Shown one piece after another: positions 47,076 through 58,850 of a DNA stretch of 64,000 nucleotides. The DNA lies in the NCBI GenBank assembly GCA_037447605.1, contig CM074805.1:963361-1027360 (forward strand), in the 5' to 3' direction. Numbering within the stretch: position 1 is the first letter of the stretch; every line of letters begins with the position of its first letter. Made by a program: the position numbers and the translations under genes. The DNA comes from Zygnema circumcarinatum (lineage: Eukaryota; Streptophyta; Zygnematophyceae; Zygnematales; Zygnemataceae). The notes below the pieces were generated by a model. It did no database searches. It had not been told where the DNA came from and worked only from the letters and a program-made list of their open reading frames with translations.

Positions 47076-48968
47076 ATCAAGATCTGTGAATTTTCACTGA
47101 GGCTGCATTAAAAAAAACGAAGCAGTGAAGAGCTCAGTAAGAACCTCACTAAGCAGACTGTATAGCATTCTAGAGGTCAGGAATCAGAGGAGTTTAGGCA
47201 AACACTCCGTCTGTAAATGGAAAGGGACCGGTTTCCTTTCTCAGGCATGCTTTGCACTCCGTGTTTTTCGTGTTAGAAACTGCTTAAGCATCATTTATGC
47301 GACTTCATGAAATTCACCGTTGATCGACGTTACGTAAAGCACGCTGCGCTCCATAAGCAAAGAGAGTTTAGGGCGTTTAGGGAGTTTAGCTTCTTACTTT
47401 TATCTCCCTTGCCTGCGGCAAAGCCGTCAATCTCTCAAAAAAACCAACTACCTGCGAAATTCCATCCACCAAACAGCTGTTCCCTCACGCCTGCCTATGC
47501 AGTTCCACCCAGCTTCAACTTTCCTGTTACCTCGCCGCTGAAGAGTCCATCCTCTTCATCCTATCGATCTCCAACGTCGAATTCCGAGCAGTCAGACATG
47601 GCAGCAGACAGATGGCAGACACAGATGGCAATAATATGCCTGCCGGCATGCAGCCCTGCCATGCAGAATGCCACGTCGCCCTGCTCTCCAAGTAAAAATT
47701 CGCCGCTCCCGCTCTAAGCATTCAGCAATTTCAGCAGCAGAGCCAAAATTGCTATTCTTTCTCCCCTCTAATCTCAAACATCCGAGCGCGACGCTGTCCC
47801 ATGGCAGCACTGCGCTGCTCCAGCATTGGATCATTGAAGGGGGGCTCGTGCAGCCTGTCGACCGTGCGCTTGCTTTCTGGGAAGGAAGGATGCGCATAAG
47901 CAGAATGAGGGCGAGGCTTCACTTGCTGAGAAAAAACGACTCTTACAAATTGCTGGCCGCATCGTGGGTGCGCTTGGAATGCTCATCGAACAACTTTCAA
48001 GTTTCCAATTGCGTGTGGACACACTCTGTGGTAACTTTGTTATTAGACGCATTCGTGGTAGGCATGGCATATGCTTGAAAAAAAGAAGAAATAGAGAGAA
48101 AAAAGTAAGGAAAAAAGAAAGAAAGAAAGAAGAAAGACGAAAGAAAGGCATGGCATGGCATGCTTGAAGGGCTGTCTCCTACTTGTGAATTATTCAGTCA
48201 GGCAGTTTGGTTCTAATCTCTGAGCTACCAAAACATGCTGTTCCATTGGGACCCTCTGAGAGTTGTCAAAATTTGGAGCTGAACAAGAGCATGACTCGTT
48301 CCTACCACGAGAACCTGCTTTGGCATTTCCATAGCAGTTTCAAACTATACTTCGTGAACAAATTTTCACATTGTGAACAGGCTTTCAGTGAAAAATCCGA
48401 TGCTTTTGTTCTCGGTTTTTCCCGAGGCCCTTCGCAACTGCTTCAAGAGCCGTGTTGTTGTTGTTGGGTCTAGAAGCAAAGTTTAAGCTCAGAGCTTTTC
48501 CTTTCGTCCTTAGGTCCTATGTGACCGGTTCCTCGTGGTTCTCGATCTTGCTTATGTCCATGTCCTACCAGCGTCAACTGCCCCACGACCAGCACACTGC
48601 TGCTGCCAGACAAAATTCTCAATCCAGGCTTATCTGTACAACACCACTTTCCTCACCCACTCAGCCGTCGTCTACTTTTCTATGTCTGTACACACACCCA
48701 AATGCTCAAACACCTGAAAGTTGCAGCCACCCCTTGCCATATTCTTGAACTCTGCAGAGTTCCTTTGGCTTTTTGATTCCCAAACTCCTCTGCCTTGCTC
48801 TCCAACATCAATCAAGAGCTCAACAAAACGCTCATGTCAACCCAAACTCCATGAAGACTGCCTTTGTTTCCCACCCCCCCCTTGTCCTTCATCACTCCCT
48901 TCCCCAAAGCAGGCACCCCTGTCATCCAGGCAGCGTGCTTTTCCCCCTCCCCTGCGCTGCCCCTCCCG
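47076..48968. other. Interval between DAO-Rieske copies 1 and 2
   Basis: The two copies are in the same orientation, so this holds the promoter of copy 1 and the 3' flank of copy 2. Short AAGAAAG and GGCATGGCAT runs occur near 48080-48160, and one degraded arm of the dispersed repeat lies at 48496-48565. Open frames here have no recognised similarity. Confidence 0.4.
48496..48565. repeat. Degraded arm of the dispersed foldback-type repeat
   Basis: Shares the ordered words CTTAGGTCCT, GACCGGTTCCTCGTGGTTCT and CTTATGTCCATGT with the elements at 35112-35206 and 53480-53580, with more changes. Confidence 0.5.
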
Positions 48969-50761
48969 TCACATGGGCTGCAGGCTCGCCTTGGCGGGCC
49001 CGTTGATGAGCCGACCGAAGGAGTCGAAGTTCGAGCCATGGCAGGGGCAGTCGAAGGTCGCGTCGTTAGGGTTCCACTGCACCACACACTTCATGTGCGG
49101 GCAAGTCGCTGCACGCACAAAGCGAGACATGCAAGGGCCGGCGGTTTTAAAACATGTTCTATTCAATGTCACATTGGCTTCCACGCTCAAGCACCCGGAG
49201 ATACATCTCAGCAGCAGCCAAGCAATGAGTAAGCTGCAGGAAGGAAGTAAGTCTCTGATTCCAAACGGGGCTTTCAACGAATCATCATTTGAATGGCAGC
49301 ACCGTTTCTCAATCATCCATACAGAGTTACAGCTCATGAACAGACGAAGGAAAAAAATTGGGAGGAAAGTCGGAAACAGCCTTGCCTGTATAACGGTGGA
49401 CTTTCCCTTCTGTATCGCGATATACCGCGATTTTGTGCAGGCCCTCTTGGAGCACGGCCCCGCAGCCGGGCCGCAGGTCTTCTATGTCGACGCTGTCACT
49501 TCCAATGAACGGAATGTGGTAGGCAAAACCCTAACACACATGGACATGGAGAAGATACGCACAAGCTGGGGCTCAAGAACATAGTCAGGACCTCATAAAA
49601 CATCATGACCAAATAGACATAGCTAAGCATGGGGCTTCTCCAGTCTGGAAACTGAAAACGAGGCATAAAAAAAAACACCTGGAAACCCTTCAAACAGTTA
49701 CTTTTCGATTGTAGCGATGAGTTGTAGAGAAACAGGTGTCAGACAGTTGTGAGGAATTAGTGTATTCCAGCATCTTCATCCCTCCTGCCTCCCTCCCCCA
49801 CCTGCATTGTCTTCTTCGCTTCCTCCAGCTCCTGCTTCAGCGAAGTAATGGAGGCAGGAGGTAGGCGGCTCGGGCTGTATATGTCTGTCCACGGATGGGG
49901 CTGCCCCAAAATCTGTGAACTTATCACAATTCCGGCAATGGTGCCCCCAGTCATGCCTTCGCCACTGTCCCCTGCATTCGGCCCACAAGCGAAACAGGTT
50001 AGGGTTCAGCACAGGAAAGTGGAAACAGTGAAGTGGAGAGCTTTGTTTTGTCAGCATATGACAACCAACCCCGGGATTCGGTCATCCGGAACCCCATGCA
50101 TTATTTCACATCTTTTCTTGTCAGATTCATTGTCAAGTATGAAAATTTGGAAATCATGGAAACCACTACCATACGTGCTGATATTTGACAACACAATGCT
50201 GAGCCCCACTCACCGGTGGCTACATAGACGTTCAAGTTGTTTGCCGGATCTCTGCCATACAGTCCCAAAAAATCGATGGGCTCGTACACCTGCCATCATC
50301 CCCAAAGAAGATATACTCAAACATAATTCACCACTTCCCTCAGGTAATCCTCTTTCCCTAGACTCTCACTTCCCCCTCTATCTTGCCTACCCCTACCCTT
50401 CTTCCTCTTAAACATGGGCCCTAAAACATGGGCCCAAAACAGAACCATAACCGAGAGAGGAAAGGCCCTACTTGGCCAGACCACTTGTAGAGTACTTCTT
50501 TGGCGGCCGGCCACCTGGCCCTCGCCCATTCGTCCAAAGCGGCCCACGTGTCATAGTATTGGCTGGGCCGCATTCCGGCTGGGTGGTCCTCGCCGCCGAT
50601 TAGGAGCACATCCCACTCTTCCTTCTCCTCCAGTCGGACGTAGTGGTAGGGCTCTGCCGTGTCCCACCATGTGGCCCTCCTGTCAAGGTGGAGGAGGGAG
50701 TACAGAACACACCATTACTTAACAAGGAAAGGATAACATCTTTCCCCAATTAGCTGCGCTT

Positions 50762-50823
<62 letters not shown>

Positions 50824-50838
50824 AAGAGAAAGAGAGAG

Positions 50839-50907
<69 letters not shown>

Positions 50908-51201
50908 AGCCAGACCATATGAAAGGGGAGAGTTTTGTGTCATCTAACTCACTTGATGTCGCCCTTGTTGACTTTGAGGCCGACCACATAAGTGCGAACC
51001 GGCTTCTGGCGAGCATGCACGAGCAGGTTGTGGGTGATCGGGGAGTTGGTGGCCAGAACGAGGGCCTCCGCCTCCACTTTTCCCTTGGACCCCACTGTCC
51101 GTACAGAAGTCCGCTCCTGCTCAAAGACCGGACTCTCCTCAAATATCTTCCCTCCCCGGCTTACTATCGCAGCAGCAAGGCCATTCAGATACCTGCGCTC
51201 A

Positions 51202-51298
<97 letters not shown>

Positions 51299-52526
51299 TA
51301 GCATGAGACGGAATCGAAATTTGACCAAAAAATACAAAAAATATTAACACGAGCGTAAAAAAAGGGTGTAAGTTTGGCCGAGAGTTACTCTCAATATAAA
51401 AAGTTCGGTCCCTTTTGACAACATTATGCATCAGTATTACAACGTGTAAAGGCTCAGAGCCGCGAGTTCACATGAGTGGGTGAAACTCTCCACTATCAGG
51501 CCACTTGACAGCCGTACGAACGCTGCCAAAAGAGGGGTCTCCTTTAAGGTCGTCATAGTATATATTCGCGAAACCCATCCGTCTGCTGGCCTCGTACTCC
51601 TATAAAAAGACGAATGGGCCGATGTCAAAACGTGCAAAATTGAACAAGCTGTGATAAAGAATGGCTGCCGGTTTCTCCACCCCCGGAGTGAGGCCGCTGA
51701 AATAGTCTAGAAAAGAAAAATTGCTGGACATTAAGTTCACAGCTTCGGAATGTGGTTTTCAAAACCATTTCCACCAGAAACCGGAAGCCTGAAGAAAGGA
51801 AAGTGGGAGCAAGCTTTCAAAAACTGACCAGGCGGAGTTTTTGCAGAGTCTTTTCGTCATCGTTGTGGGGAAACAGATACCCATCCAGCCGCTTGAATTT
51901 GCAATCGATTCCCTCTTCTTTTACCACATTTTCAATCCAATCGATAGCCCCCCGGTGGCTTTCTGCGACCAAGCGAGACTTTTCTTCTCCGAAAGCTTCC
52001 TCAAGCACGTGGTAGTAGTCGTCATTCCACGGCATAAGGTGAGCTGTGGTCCTGCCTGTCTGACCATACCCTGCTCAAACAGCAACCCGTACAGCATAGG
52101 TCTAAGAGTATTGACTCAAGTTTAATACAAACGTTATGCTATACCAAGAGCATGAGTCTGCTCTACTTGATCAAATCATGAATCATTCATTAAAATCCCC
52201 ATAAGCATGGAAAGACATAACTCACCTATACACTTTGCCTCAAGAACTACCACGGACTTCCCTGCCTTCAGCAGGCTGTAGGCGATACTCAGTCCTGCAA
52301 TTCCTCCTCCTACAACCACCACGTCCGTCTTAATAGTCCCTTCCAGGGACGGATATTGTGGTTTCAAGTCTTGTTGGTTCCACACAGTGGGCCGGAGTCC
52401 CGGGAGCTTCTCCGTCTGCTGCAGCTGCACTTCAGCAGTTGTTGTCGCCATGGCACGCATTCCCTTTCCTTTGCGCAGAGGTTCAAGAGCCTTGCGAAGG
52501 TAGTTTCGAGACGCACTCCAGCACAT
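48969..52526 (-). CDS. FAD-dependent oxidoreductase (DAO) with C-terminal Rieske domain, copy 2
   Basis: Nine exons join in frame to 549 residues: 52226-52526, 51829-52070, 51472-51599, 50953-51192, 50472-50679, 50214-50289, 49802-49971, 49386-49530 and 48969-49108. All introns match copy 1 in position and phase. FAD motif GGGIAG is at 73-78; Rieske ligands are C506, H508, C524 and H527 (ATCPHMKC, CPCHG). The chosen methionine gives a basic, Ser-containing head (MCWSASRNYLRKALEPLRKGKG) that could target a plastid or mitochondrion; a start 22 or 25 residues later (MRAMATTT) is also possible. A good acceptor directly precedes the first ATG, so an upstream exon cannot be excluded. The last intron again begins with GC. 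Long CT tracts flank exon 4 in the transcript. Confidence 0.87.
50766..50906 (-). repeat. (CT)n tract in intron 4 of DAO-Rieske copy 2
   Basis: About 140 bases of GA dinucleotides on the plus strand, interrupted by CGAGAGAAAGAGAAAG, read as CT in the transcript. The tract starts about 46 bases after the exon 4 donor (50952) and ends about 85 bases before the exon 5 acceptor. Confidence 0.95.
51205..51295 (-). repeat. (CT)n tract abutting the exon 4 acceptor of DAO-Rieske copy 2
   Basis: About 45 GA dinucleotides on the plus strand form a CT run in the transcript that ends about 12 bases before the exon boundary at 51192. It therefore acts as, or replaces, the polypyrimidine tract of that acceptor. 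Confidence 0.95.
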
Positions 52527-53373
52527 CTGCACAAAGAAAGGGGACACCGATTGGCAGATGCGATAAAGATACAAAGAAAAAAGAGAAGAAAAGGAAACAC
52601 CACGCTCACTCAAGGTACTAAATCGAGAACGTGCTTACAATCCTGGGAGTCTAGATACCTCTTCATGCGTTCAGAATGGTGTATCCAAACAAATCTTTTG
52701 GCCAGCAGACAAGCCTAAATCCTCGATCTCTGGGAGGATGTTTATGAATTGGGAGGTGCTTACTGGTTTCTTCACAACTCACACACTTTGCTTTCGCATA
52801 GACCATAACACCGCTTGCAGTAAGCCCTTCCCCATTTCCCGATTGTTCGTTTGTAAACTGCACACTTACATGCTCGCGCACTCTTTCTTTCGAAACGCCG
52901 ATTGCTTGCACTGCCAACTCAGTACCGAAAGGCTGCAATCTAGCGTGTCTCGACTTGGTCTTCGTGGAAAATGCAATTCCAGTCAGCGGAGAATACTCTT
53001 TGGACGATGTACCCCTCCACACTTTCTCCCAACATATCAGCTGGCTTTCCCCGAACAAGGGGCGTCTTGCGCCGCAGAAACTGTCTACCGCCAGGAGTGA
53101 TAGACCATACATTGCACTCGGCCTTTCTCCGCGTCCAAGACAGCCCCTGCAAGCAGCAGAAGGACGCTGCAGCCAGCAAGGCCCGACGGCGCCCTTCTGC
53201 GGTAGTCCCGGCGTGCCGGCACGGGCATGCAAGGCCATGCAATTAGCCACCGGCTTGTGCGACTTCTGGGGGGCTTCGGGAACCTTTTTGCCTCGGCTTT
53301 TGGCCACGCCGGAGTTGGGGGGGACCCTCTAGGACGAGCCTGTTTGCACCACATGAAACATGGGATTGGAATG
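52527..53373. other. Region upstream of DAO-Rieske copy 2 with unusually open frames
   Basis: Between the two divergent DAO-Rieske genes. On the reverse strand 52940-53307 is open in more than one frame. One frame (52940-53242) reads RRRALLAAASFCC then GGRQFLRRKTPLVRGK and ESVEGYIVQRVFSADW, which looks protein-like, but I recognise no family and find no convincing ATG or splice partners. It may hold an upstream exon of copy 2 or an unrelated exon or remnant. Confidence 0.3.
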
Positions 53374-53580
53374 GGTCTCACGATGGCGATGCCATGAGAA
53401 CAAGTACATGGACAAAAGCAACACGGAGAACCACGAGGACCCGCTCATAAAGACCTAAAAACGAAAGGACAAAGCTTTTTTCTTTTGTGCTTAGTTCCTT
53501 CGCGACCAGTTCCTCGTGCTTCCTTCCCCATGCTGATTTTGTCCATGTACATTTGATGGCATCATCGCCATCGTGAGATC
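53374..53580. repeat. Foldback (inverted repeat) element, possible MITE
   Basis: The left part (53374-53470) is an imperfect reverse complement of the right part (53480-53580). Paired words include TCTCACGATGGCGATG with CGCCATCGTGAGA, GTACATGGACAAAA with GATTTTGTCCATGTAC, and CACGAGGA with TCCTCGTG. Together they could form a hairpin of about 95 pairs with mismatches. Single-arm relatives lie at 35112-35206 and 48496-48565. It encodes nothing. Confidence 0.75.
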
Positions 53581-54216
53581 AATGCCACTTCCCTCCCTGA
53601 AGGACAAAGCTATGAGATGAAATCTACCTCTATGTTAGAAAATTTGTCGTACTTTATCCCCCAACATGTTGGCAATGGCTCCAAATGGCTCTAGGGCGCC
53701 CATTCAAGCCCATCGAGAAACCCGCATTGTTGCCATCAACATCAACATCAACAACTCTGTGTTTGGCCAAACCTGCCGCTCGCTCAGTTCTCAGTTTCCA
53801 ACATGGAACATGTTACCTCCTCCGCTTGCCACGTGGCGCAACCACCGCGCGGCACCGACCCCAGAGTCCGGAAACGTTCCGCATGTGTGCCACGTGGCAC
53901 TTCGTTCCAGAAAAAAGCGCTATCAAACGGCAGCCACGTAGACAAGGGCGTCCACGTGGCACTCTGCATGGCAGGTTACGTCTCAGTCCTTGCGGACATG
54001 GCTTCCAAGTGTCAGCGACCTGCCCAACAACGTTGCCTTCAAGCCCTGGGGACGAAGGAGGTCATCCTTTGGCAGGATTTAAAAATTTGAAGGCTTTCAG
54101 GCTGGAAGAGGAAACGCAGGGATTTTGCATTTGCAGGGGTCAGAGGATTGACAGAATTTTTGGAGTTCCAGGAACGGGAGAGAGGAGGACGAGGAGGAGG
54201 TGAAAGCGGTCGGAAA
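53581..54216 (+). promoter_or_regulatory. Promoter side of DAO-Rieske copy 3
   Basis: This lies between the foldback element and the start codon of copy 3. It contains five CCACGTGGC/GCCACGTGG-like words between 53830 and 53965; CACGTG is the plant G-box core bound by bZIP and bHLH factors. The end near 54180-54215 is GAGGA-rich leader sequence. The clustering is seen; control through these sites is inference. Confidence 0.45.
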
Positions 54217-57200
54217 ATGGCGGCATTAGGCGTTGCAGGGTGTTCGACTTCTTGCACTGCGAGATTGACGAGATTAGGTCGTGTGGAAGGGCCTGAGAGT
54301 CTGCTGAAGAGCGGCTGGCTGAGCAATGCTTGCGGTGAATGGAGGCTGAGACCGAAAATAAAGGCACAAGTGAGTGGAGGAGATTCTGGTTTGGCGGTTC
54401 TCGGGAGTGTGGATGTATGCTTAGCTGAATGGCACTGCTTCCCTGTTTGCTGGATTAGATTCACGCTCTGAATGTTTCAGACAAAGTGTGATGACAATGG
54501 TTTCGATCGGCCAATGCCGCTTTGTTGCAATGACTGGGAGGGAAGCCAACAAGTTAAACTGCAGATGCCAACACCTGGTCTTATTGTCCAATCAGTAGAG
54601 GCTTCTCTGAAACAAAGTTCTTTACGTGCGTTCCTGATCTAGGCAGGCAATTTGTCATGAAATGATTGAAGTACAAGTCTTTCTTTGTATTATATAGGAT
54701 TTCCGACGAGGCAGTGTGACTTAATACATTCACAAACTGTAGAACTGGCAGAATTGTTTGACTTTTTATTCTATCATACGGACGGAAACGTCACGGAAAA
54801 ATCATTGATATTGAGGGCAATGCTATGTGATAAGCACTTTTTCTGGGGGTGTTATTAGTGCACGATTAAGAACTAAATTGCGAAGCAATGTTTTCACAAA
54901 TACTGTCGGTTGAGTAACCAGGCGCTTTGATGAGCCGTGACTGAAAAACTGTGTCTTGACCTCTTTTTAGGTCCGCTTAAGCCGAATCTCAGCCTCGTCT
55001 CAAAAGGCTGATACGCATGAGAACGTCCAAGATAAAGCTCAATCTGGGCCAGCCGGCAGTAACGGCAAGTCCGCAGCAAAGAGCAATGGCAAATCGAATG
55101 GAAACGGACAGATGCCTTCAGGCAGGCCAGTGCAGAAATTGACAGGCGGAAGTTTGGAGGAGGCTGTGCCCGGGCTGAGGAGGACTGTGTGGGACCAACA
55201 GGACCTGCGCCCAACTTATCCGACACTCAATAAAAATTTACGTGCTGATGTGGTTGTAGTAGGCGCGGGCATTGCTGGGCTAAGTGTAGCGTACAATCTT
55301 GTCAAAGCCGGGAAAAAGGTTGTCGTCCTCGAAGCGAAATGCATTGGTAAGGGCTTTTATCCACAACCTTGGCTTGCCTTTATCATCATATATCAGCATC
55401 AGCACAAGGAAAACTGTGTGTAATTTCTTTGGCGTCGAAAAGGAAATTATGTTCCAGCGAGTGATGTATTGTTCCCCTGTGGGGCTGATCGTGGCAGGAA
55501 GCGGACAGACAGGAAAGACTACAGCTCACCTTATGCCCTGGAACGATGACTACTACATGATGCTTGAGCAGCTCTTTGGGCTGAAAAACGCAGCTCTTGT
55601 AGGAGACAGCCATCGAAAGGCCATTGATTGGGTGGAGAATATCGTAAAGGAGGAGGAGATTGACTGTGAATTTTCCAGAGTTGACGGTTACCTGTTTCCG
55701 CATGACGATGCCAATTCAACATATGAAATGCTATTTTCCGTAAGTACTCCAACTTCTAACCTCCGGCTTACTCCGTTGACCTAGTGAGCTGGCTTGAAGG
55801 CGCTTTATTACCACGCAGATGATCCGGAGATCTTAAACTATCAGAACTGACAAGCTCCATCCTTTCATGTTTTGCGGATGGTACAGGAGTATGACGCGGC
55901 GAAACGAGCAGGATTTGACACTATTTCCATCATCGATGGCGGTGGAGATCCTTCGCTTGGTTCAATGCGTACAGCCATCAAGTGGCCTATGGCAGCCGAT
56001 TTTCATCCGCTGAAGTACGTTATGCAAAGACGTAAATCTCCTAAAATACGTTCCCCTGCTGCTAAAGAAAGGCTGCCCATAGTTTATGATTCCACGATTC
56101 ATTCCTTTACCTCCTTTTCCTTTAGTTTCTACAATCGCAAGTACCTTCGAATGCTTTAACAGCACCAATTTTATCTGTTGCAGATACATTTCCGGGCTTG
56201 CAGCGGCAATCGAGAAAATGGGTGGTCAAATATTCGAGCAGAGTCGAGTGATGAACCAGGAAGGGACGAAAGTCTCTACAACCGACAGGTTTTCAGTGTC
56301 TGCGGATGCAGTTGTCCTGGCAACGAATTCCCCAATTAATCACAACCTTGCGGTTCACGCTCGCCAGCCAGCGGATCGGAGCTATGTCATTGGTTTGAAG
56401 GTGAAGAAAGGCGATATAAAGTGAGTCCCCTCGCTTCCTTCTGGGTCAAACCAACTGAATTTCTGACGAGATAAACTTGGTCGACTCGCATAGACCCAAA
56501 CAATCCAATTCAATTCAGCCCTTCCAAGACCAGATTGTCAGGCTTTGAGATCTTGGCTTTTTGACTAACCTTAGCTAAGCCTTTATCGGAACTGAAAAAT
56601 GCATTCTGTGTAACTGCAGAAAAGCACAGTGGTGGGATACATTTTCTCCTTATCACTATGTGCGCCTGGAGGAAAAAGAAGGTTTTGACGTACTGGTGGT
56701 GGGAGGCATGGATCATCCTGTCGGCATTCCAAGCACCCAGGACTATCCAGCTGCTTATGAGGACCTTGAAAAATGGGCCAAAAAGCGGTGGCCAGCTGCG
56801 GGGGAAATCATTTATAAGTGGACTGGCATGGTCAGTGAGAGGCTATAATGGCAAGCAAACTGCGATAATCTGGTAGATTTGCAGCGCTGCCTTCACCGAA
56901 CTCGACATGATTCTAATAATTATTTTGCTGCCAAAATCGTATGATGTGCAGGTGTACAAGCCAGTAGACCTTCTGGGCCTCTACCACCACGACCCTCTCA
57001 ATTTCGGCACGAACACATACATCGCCACTGGTAAGGTCACTTCGTTGTGACGATGTTTGCATACAACGAACAAAGCAACCTATTTGAAGAGCTCGTCAGT
57101 TTGAGCTTCTGCGTGTTTCATACACCTGAACGAAACACTCTACCTATATTGCTTTTGGGTAGTAGCCGAGCCCGAGTCAGGGTAGTAAATAAGGGCAACA

Positions 57201-58143
57201 GGCCTACCCTTTTAAGAGGTGATACTGAATATGTCAATTGTACACCGTGCAGGCGACAGTGGGCAGGGCATGACAGGCGGCACAATCGCAGGATTAGTCC
57301 TTTCCGATCTGCTTACAAGCCGGCAAAACCCGTGGAGCAACCTTTACAACGCCAGCCGTCCTCCTCCACCTCACCCTTCTGTTCTTCAGAGCGTTGCCAC
57401 TGCTACGGCTCACACTGTGCAGGTACAAATCGTACAAATTCTTAGTTGAGCTTCACTCGCCATGCGCTTGCTAGGCTCTTTTATATAATGTTGAGGAATG
57501 TCGCAATACGTCCGTGTCGAAAATGACTTGATTCAATTTTGGGGTTGGCCTTTGCCGAACGTCGGATGAGAAGATAGGGCATTGCTTTCGATGGTTTACT
57601 TTCTAATTTACATGACATTTTTGTAAATTTCCAATACAACCGTATGAAGCCTGAAGTTTTATTCATTTGGAATGCCCTGGGCTTATGTATGTGCAGGGCT
57701 ATGCCAAGACGATTCCTGGATATGGTAACGACTTCGTTTCTATCAACAGGATGAGCCCCGGAAGCGGAGCAGTCATCAACCAAAGGCTGGACAAGATAGC
57801 CGTGTATAAGGATGAATATGGTGTCACGACCAAATTCTCAGGTCTGCCGCTTTTTCCCTTTTGCAAAGCGCCTGATTATTTTCAGAATCGCTGAATGCAG
57901 TTCAGCCTTGTTGGAATGACCTGATCCTCAGAATCATTTAGCGTAGGAGTCAGAAACGATGTCGTCTGAATGCTTCACTGCCAACTTGTGCCTCTTGCAG
58001 CAATCTGCCCTCATCTCAAATGCGCAGTCAGTTGGAACCCGAAGGATTCCACATTCGACTGTCCCTGCCACGGCTCGCAATTCGACACAAAGGGACGCTG
58101 CATTCAGGGACCGGCCAAGGCGAATCTGCCTATTGTGCCATGA
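54217..58143 (+). CDS. FAD-dependent oxidoreductase (DAO) with C-terminal Rieske domain, copy 3 (putatively plastid-targeted)
   Basis: Ten exons join in frame to 627 residues: 54217-54369, 54971-55346, 55498-55739, 55887-56014, 56184-56420, 56620-56830, 56952-57030, 57253-57422, 57697-57841 and 58001-58143. Exon 1 and the start of exon 2 add a transit-peptide-like leader (MAALGVAGCSTSCTARLTRLG), rich in Ser, Arg and Ala and poor in acid, and a Gly/Asn/Ser/Lys linker (SNGKSAAKSNGKSNGNG) not found in copies 1 and 2. The FAD motif GAGIAG is at 149-154. Rieske ligands are C583, H585, C601 and H604 (AICPHLKC, CPCHG). From exon 2 onward every intron matches copies 1 and 2, but the last one has an ordinary GT donor. 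Substrate unknown; electron transfer between flavin and the [2Fe-2S] centre is inferred from the domains. Confidence 0.9.
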
Positions 58144-58850
58144 ACAGAGAGCCAAGCAGCTACGAATGTGCAGATGTCCTTCAATTTTCACAGAGGAATG
58201 AAGATGGAATGAAGATTTTATCCTATGTAGAGAGCAACAACCGGCAAACTTGTACAGGAAAATACAGACTGTGATTTGATGACATTTCTCTTTATGGCCA
58301 CCCATCTGTACCGTTTTCATTTTTTCGGAGAGCTGAGGGTGTTGGGGCTTGTGTTCTCAAGAGACTCGTTATTGTACAGCGAGGGAAATTCACTTTCTTT
58401 TTGCGCCACATCCTTACTGAATCTCGTGATTTTGCACTTTCGTACGCCATGCATGAACGCAATGCGCACCTGTACAGAGCGCGTCAGAGAGAGTGGAGGC
58501 AGATAGAGTGAGGTCCTGACATGAGGGAGGGAGGGAGGGAGGGGAAGAGGAATGGGGAACAGCGGACCTTGAGGAGTAGGAGAAGAGATTCACTATAGCG
58601 AGTGTATGCAAATCGCAGATTTTCTTTCACTTTCACAAGCAATCTTGCTCGATGGTGAGTGTGGCGGGAGAGGGAGAGGGAGGGTGAATGGCAACTAGCG
58701 GCAAAAATGTTTCAGTCGTAGGCCGTTCACCGTTTGTGCAAGAAACTGGAACCTTTCCTTCGCGTTACAGTCCGAAACCGGACGTTAGAGCGAGTACATC
58801 ACCACTCCTCCTGGAGGTCAGGCCTCCCATCACTTTTGGCGAATGAGATT

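Noticed and set aside
48721-49584. 287-codon open frame on the plus strand
   Set aside because: Antisense to the last two exons of DAO-Rieske copy 2, which keep splice phase and Rieske ligands; the frame is a by-product.
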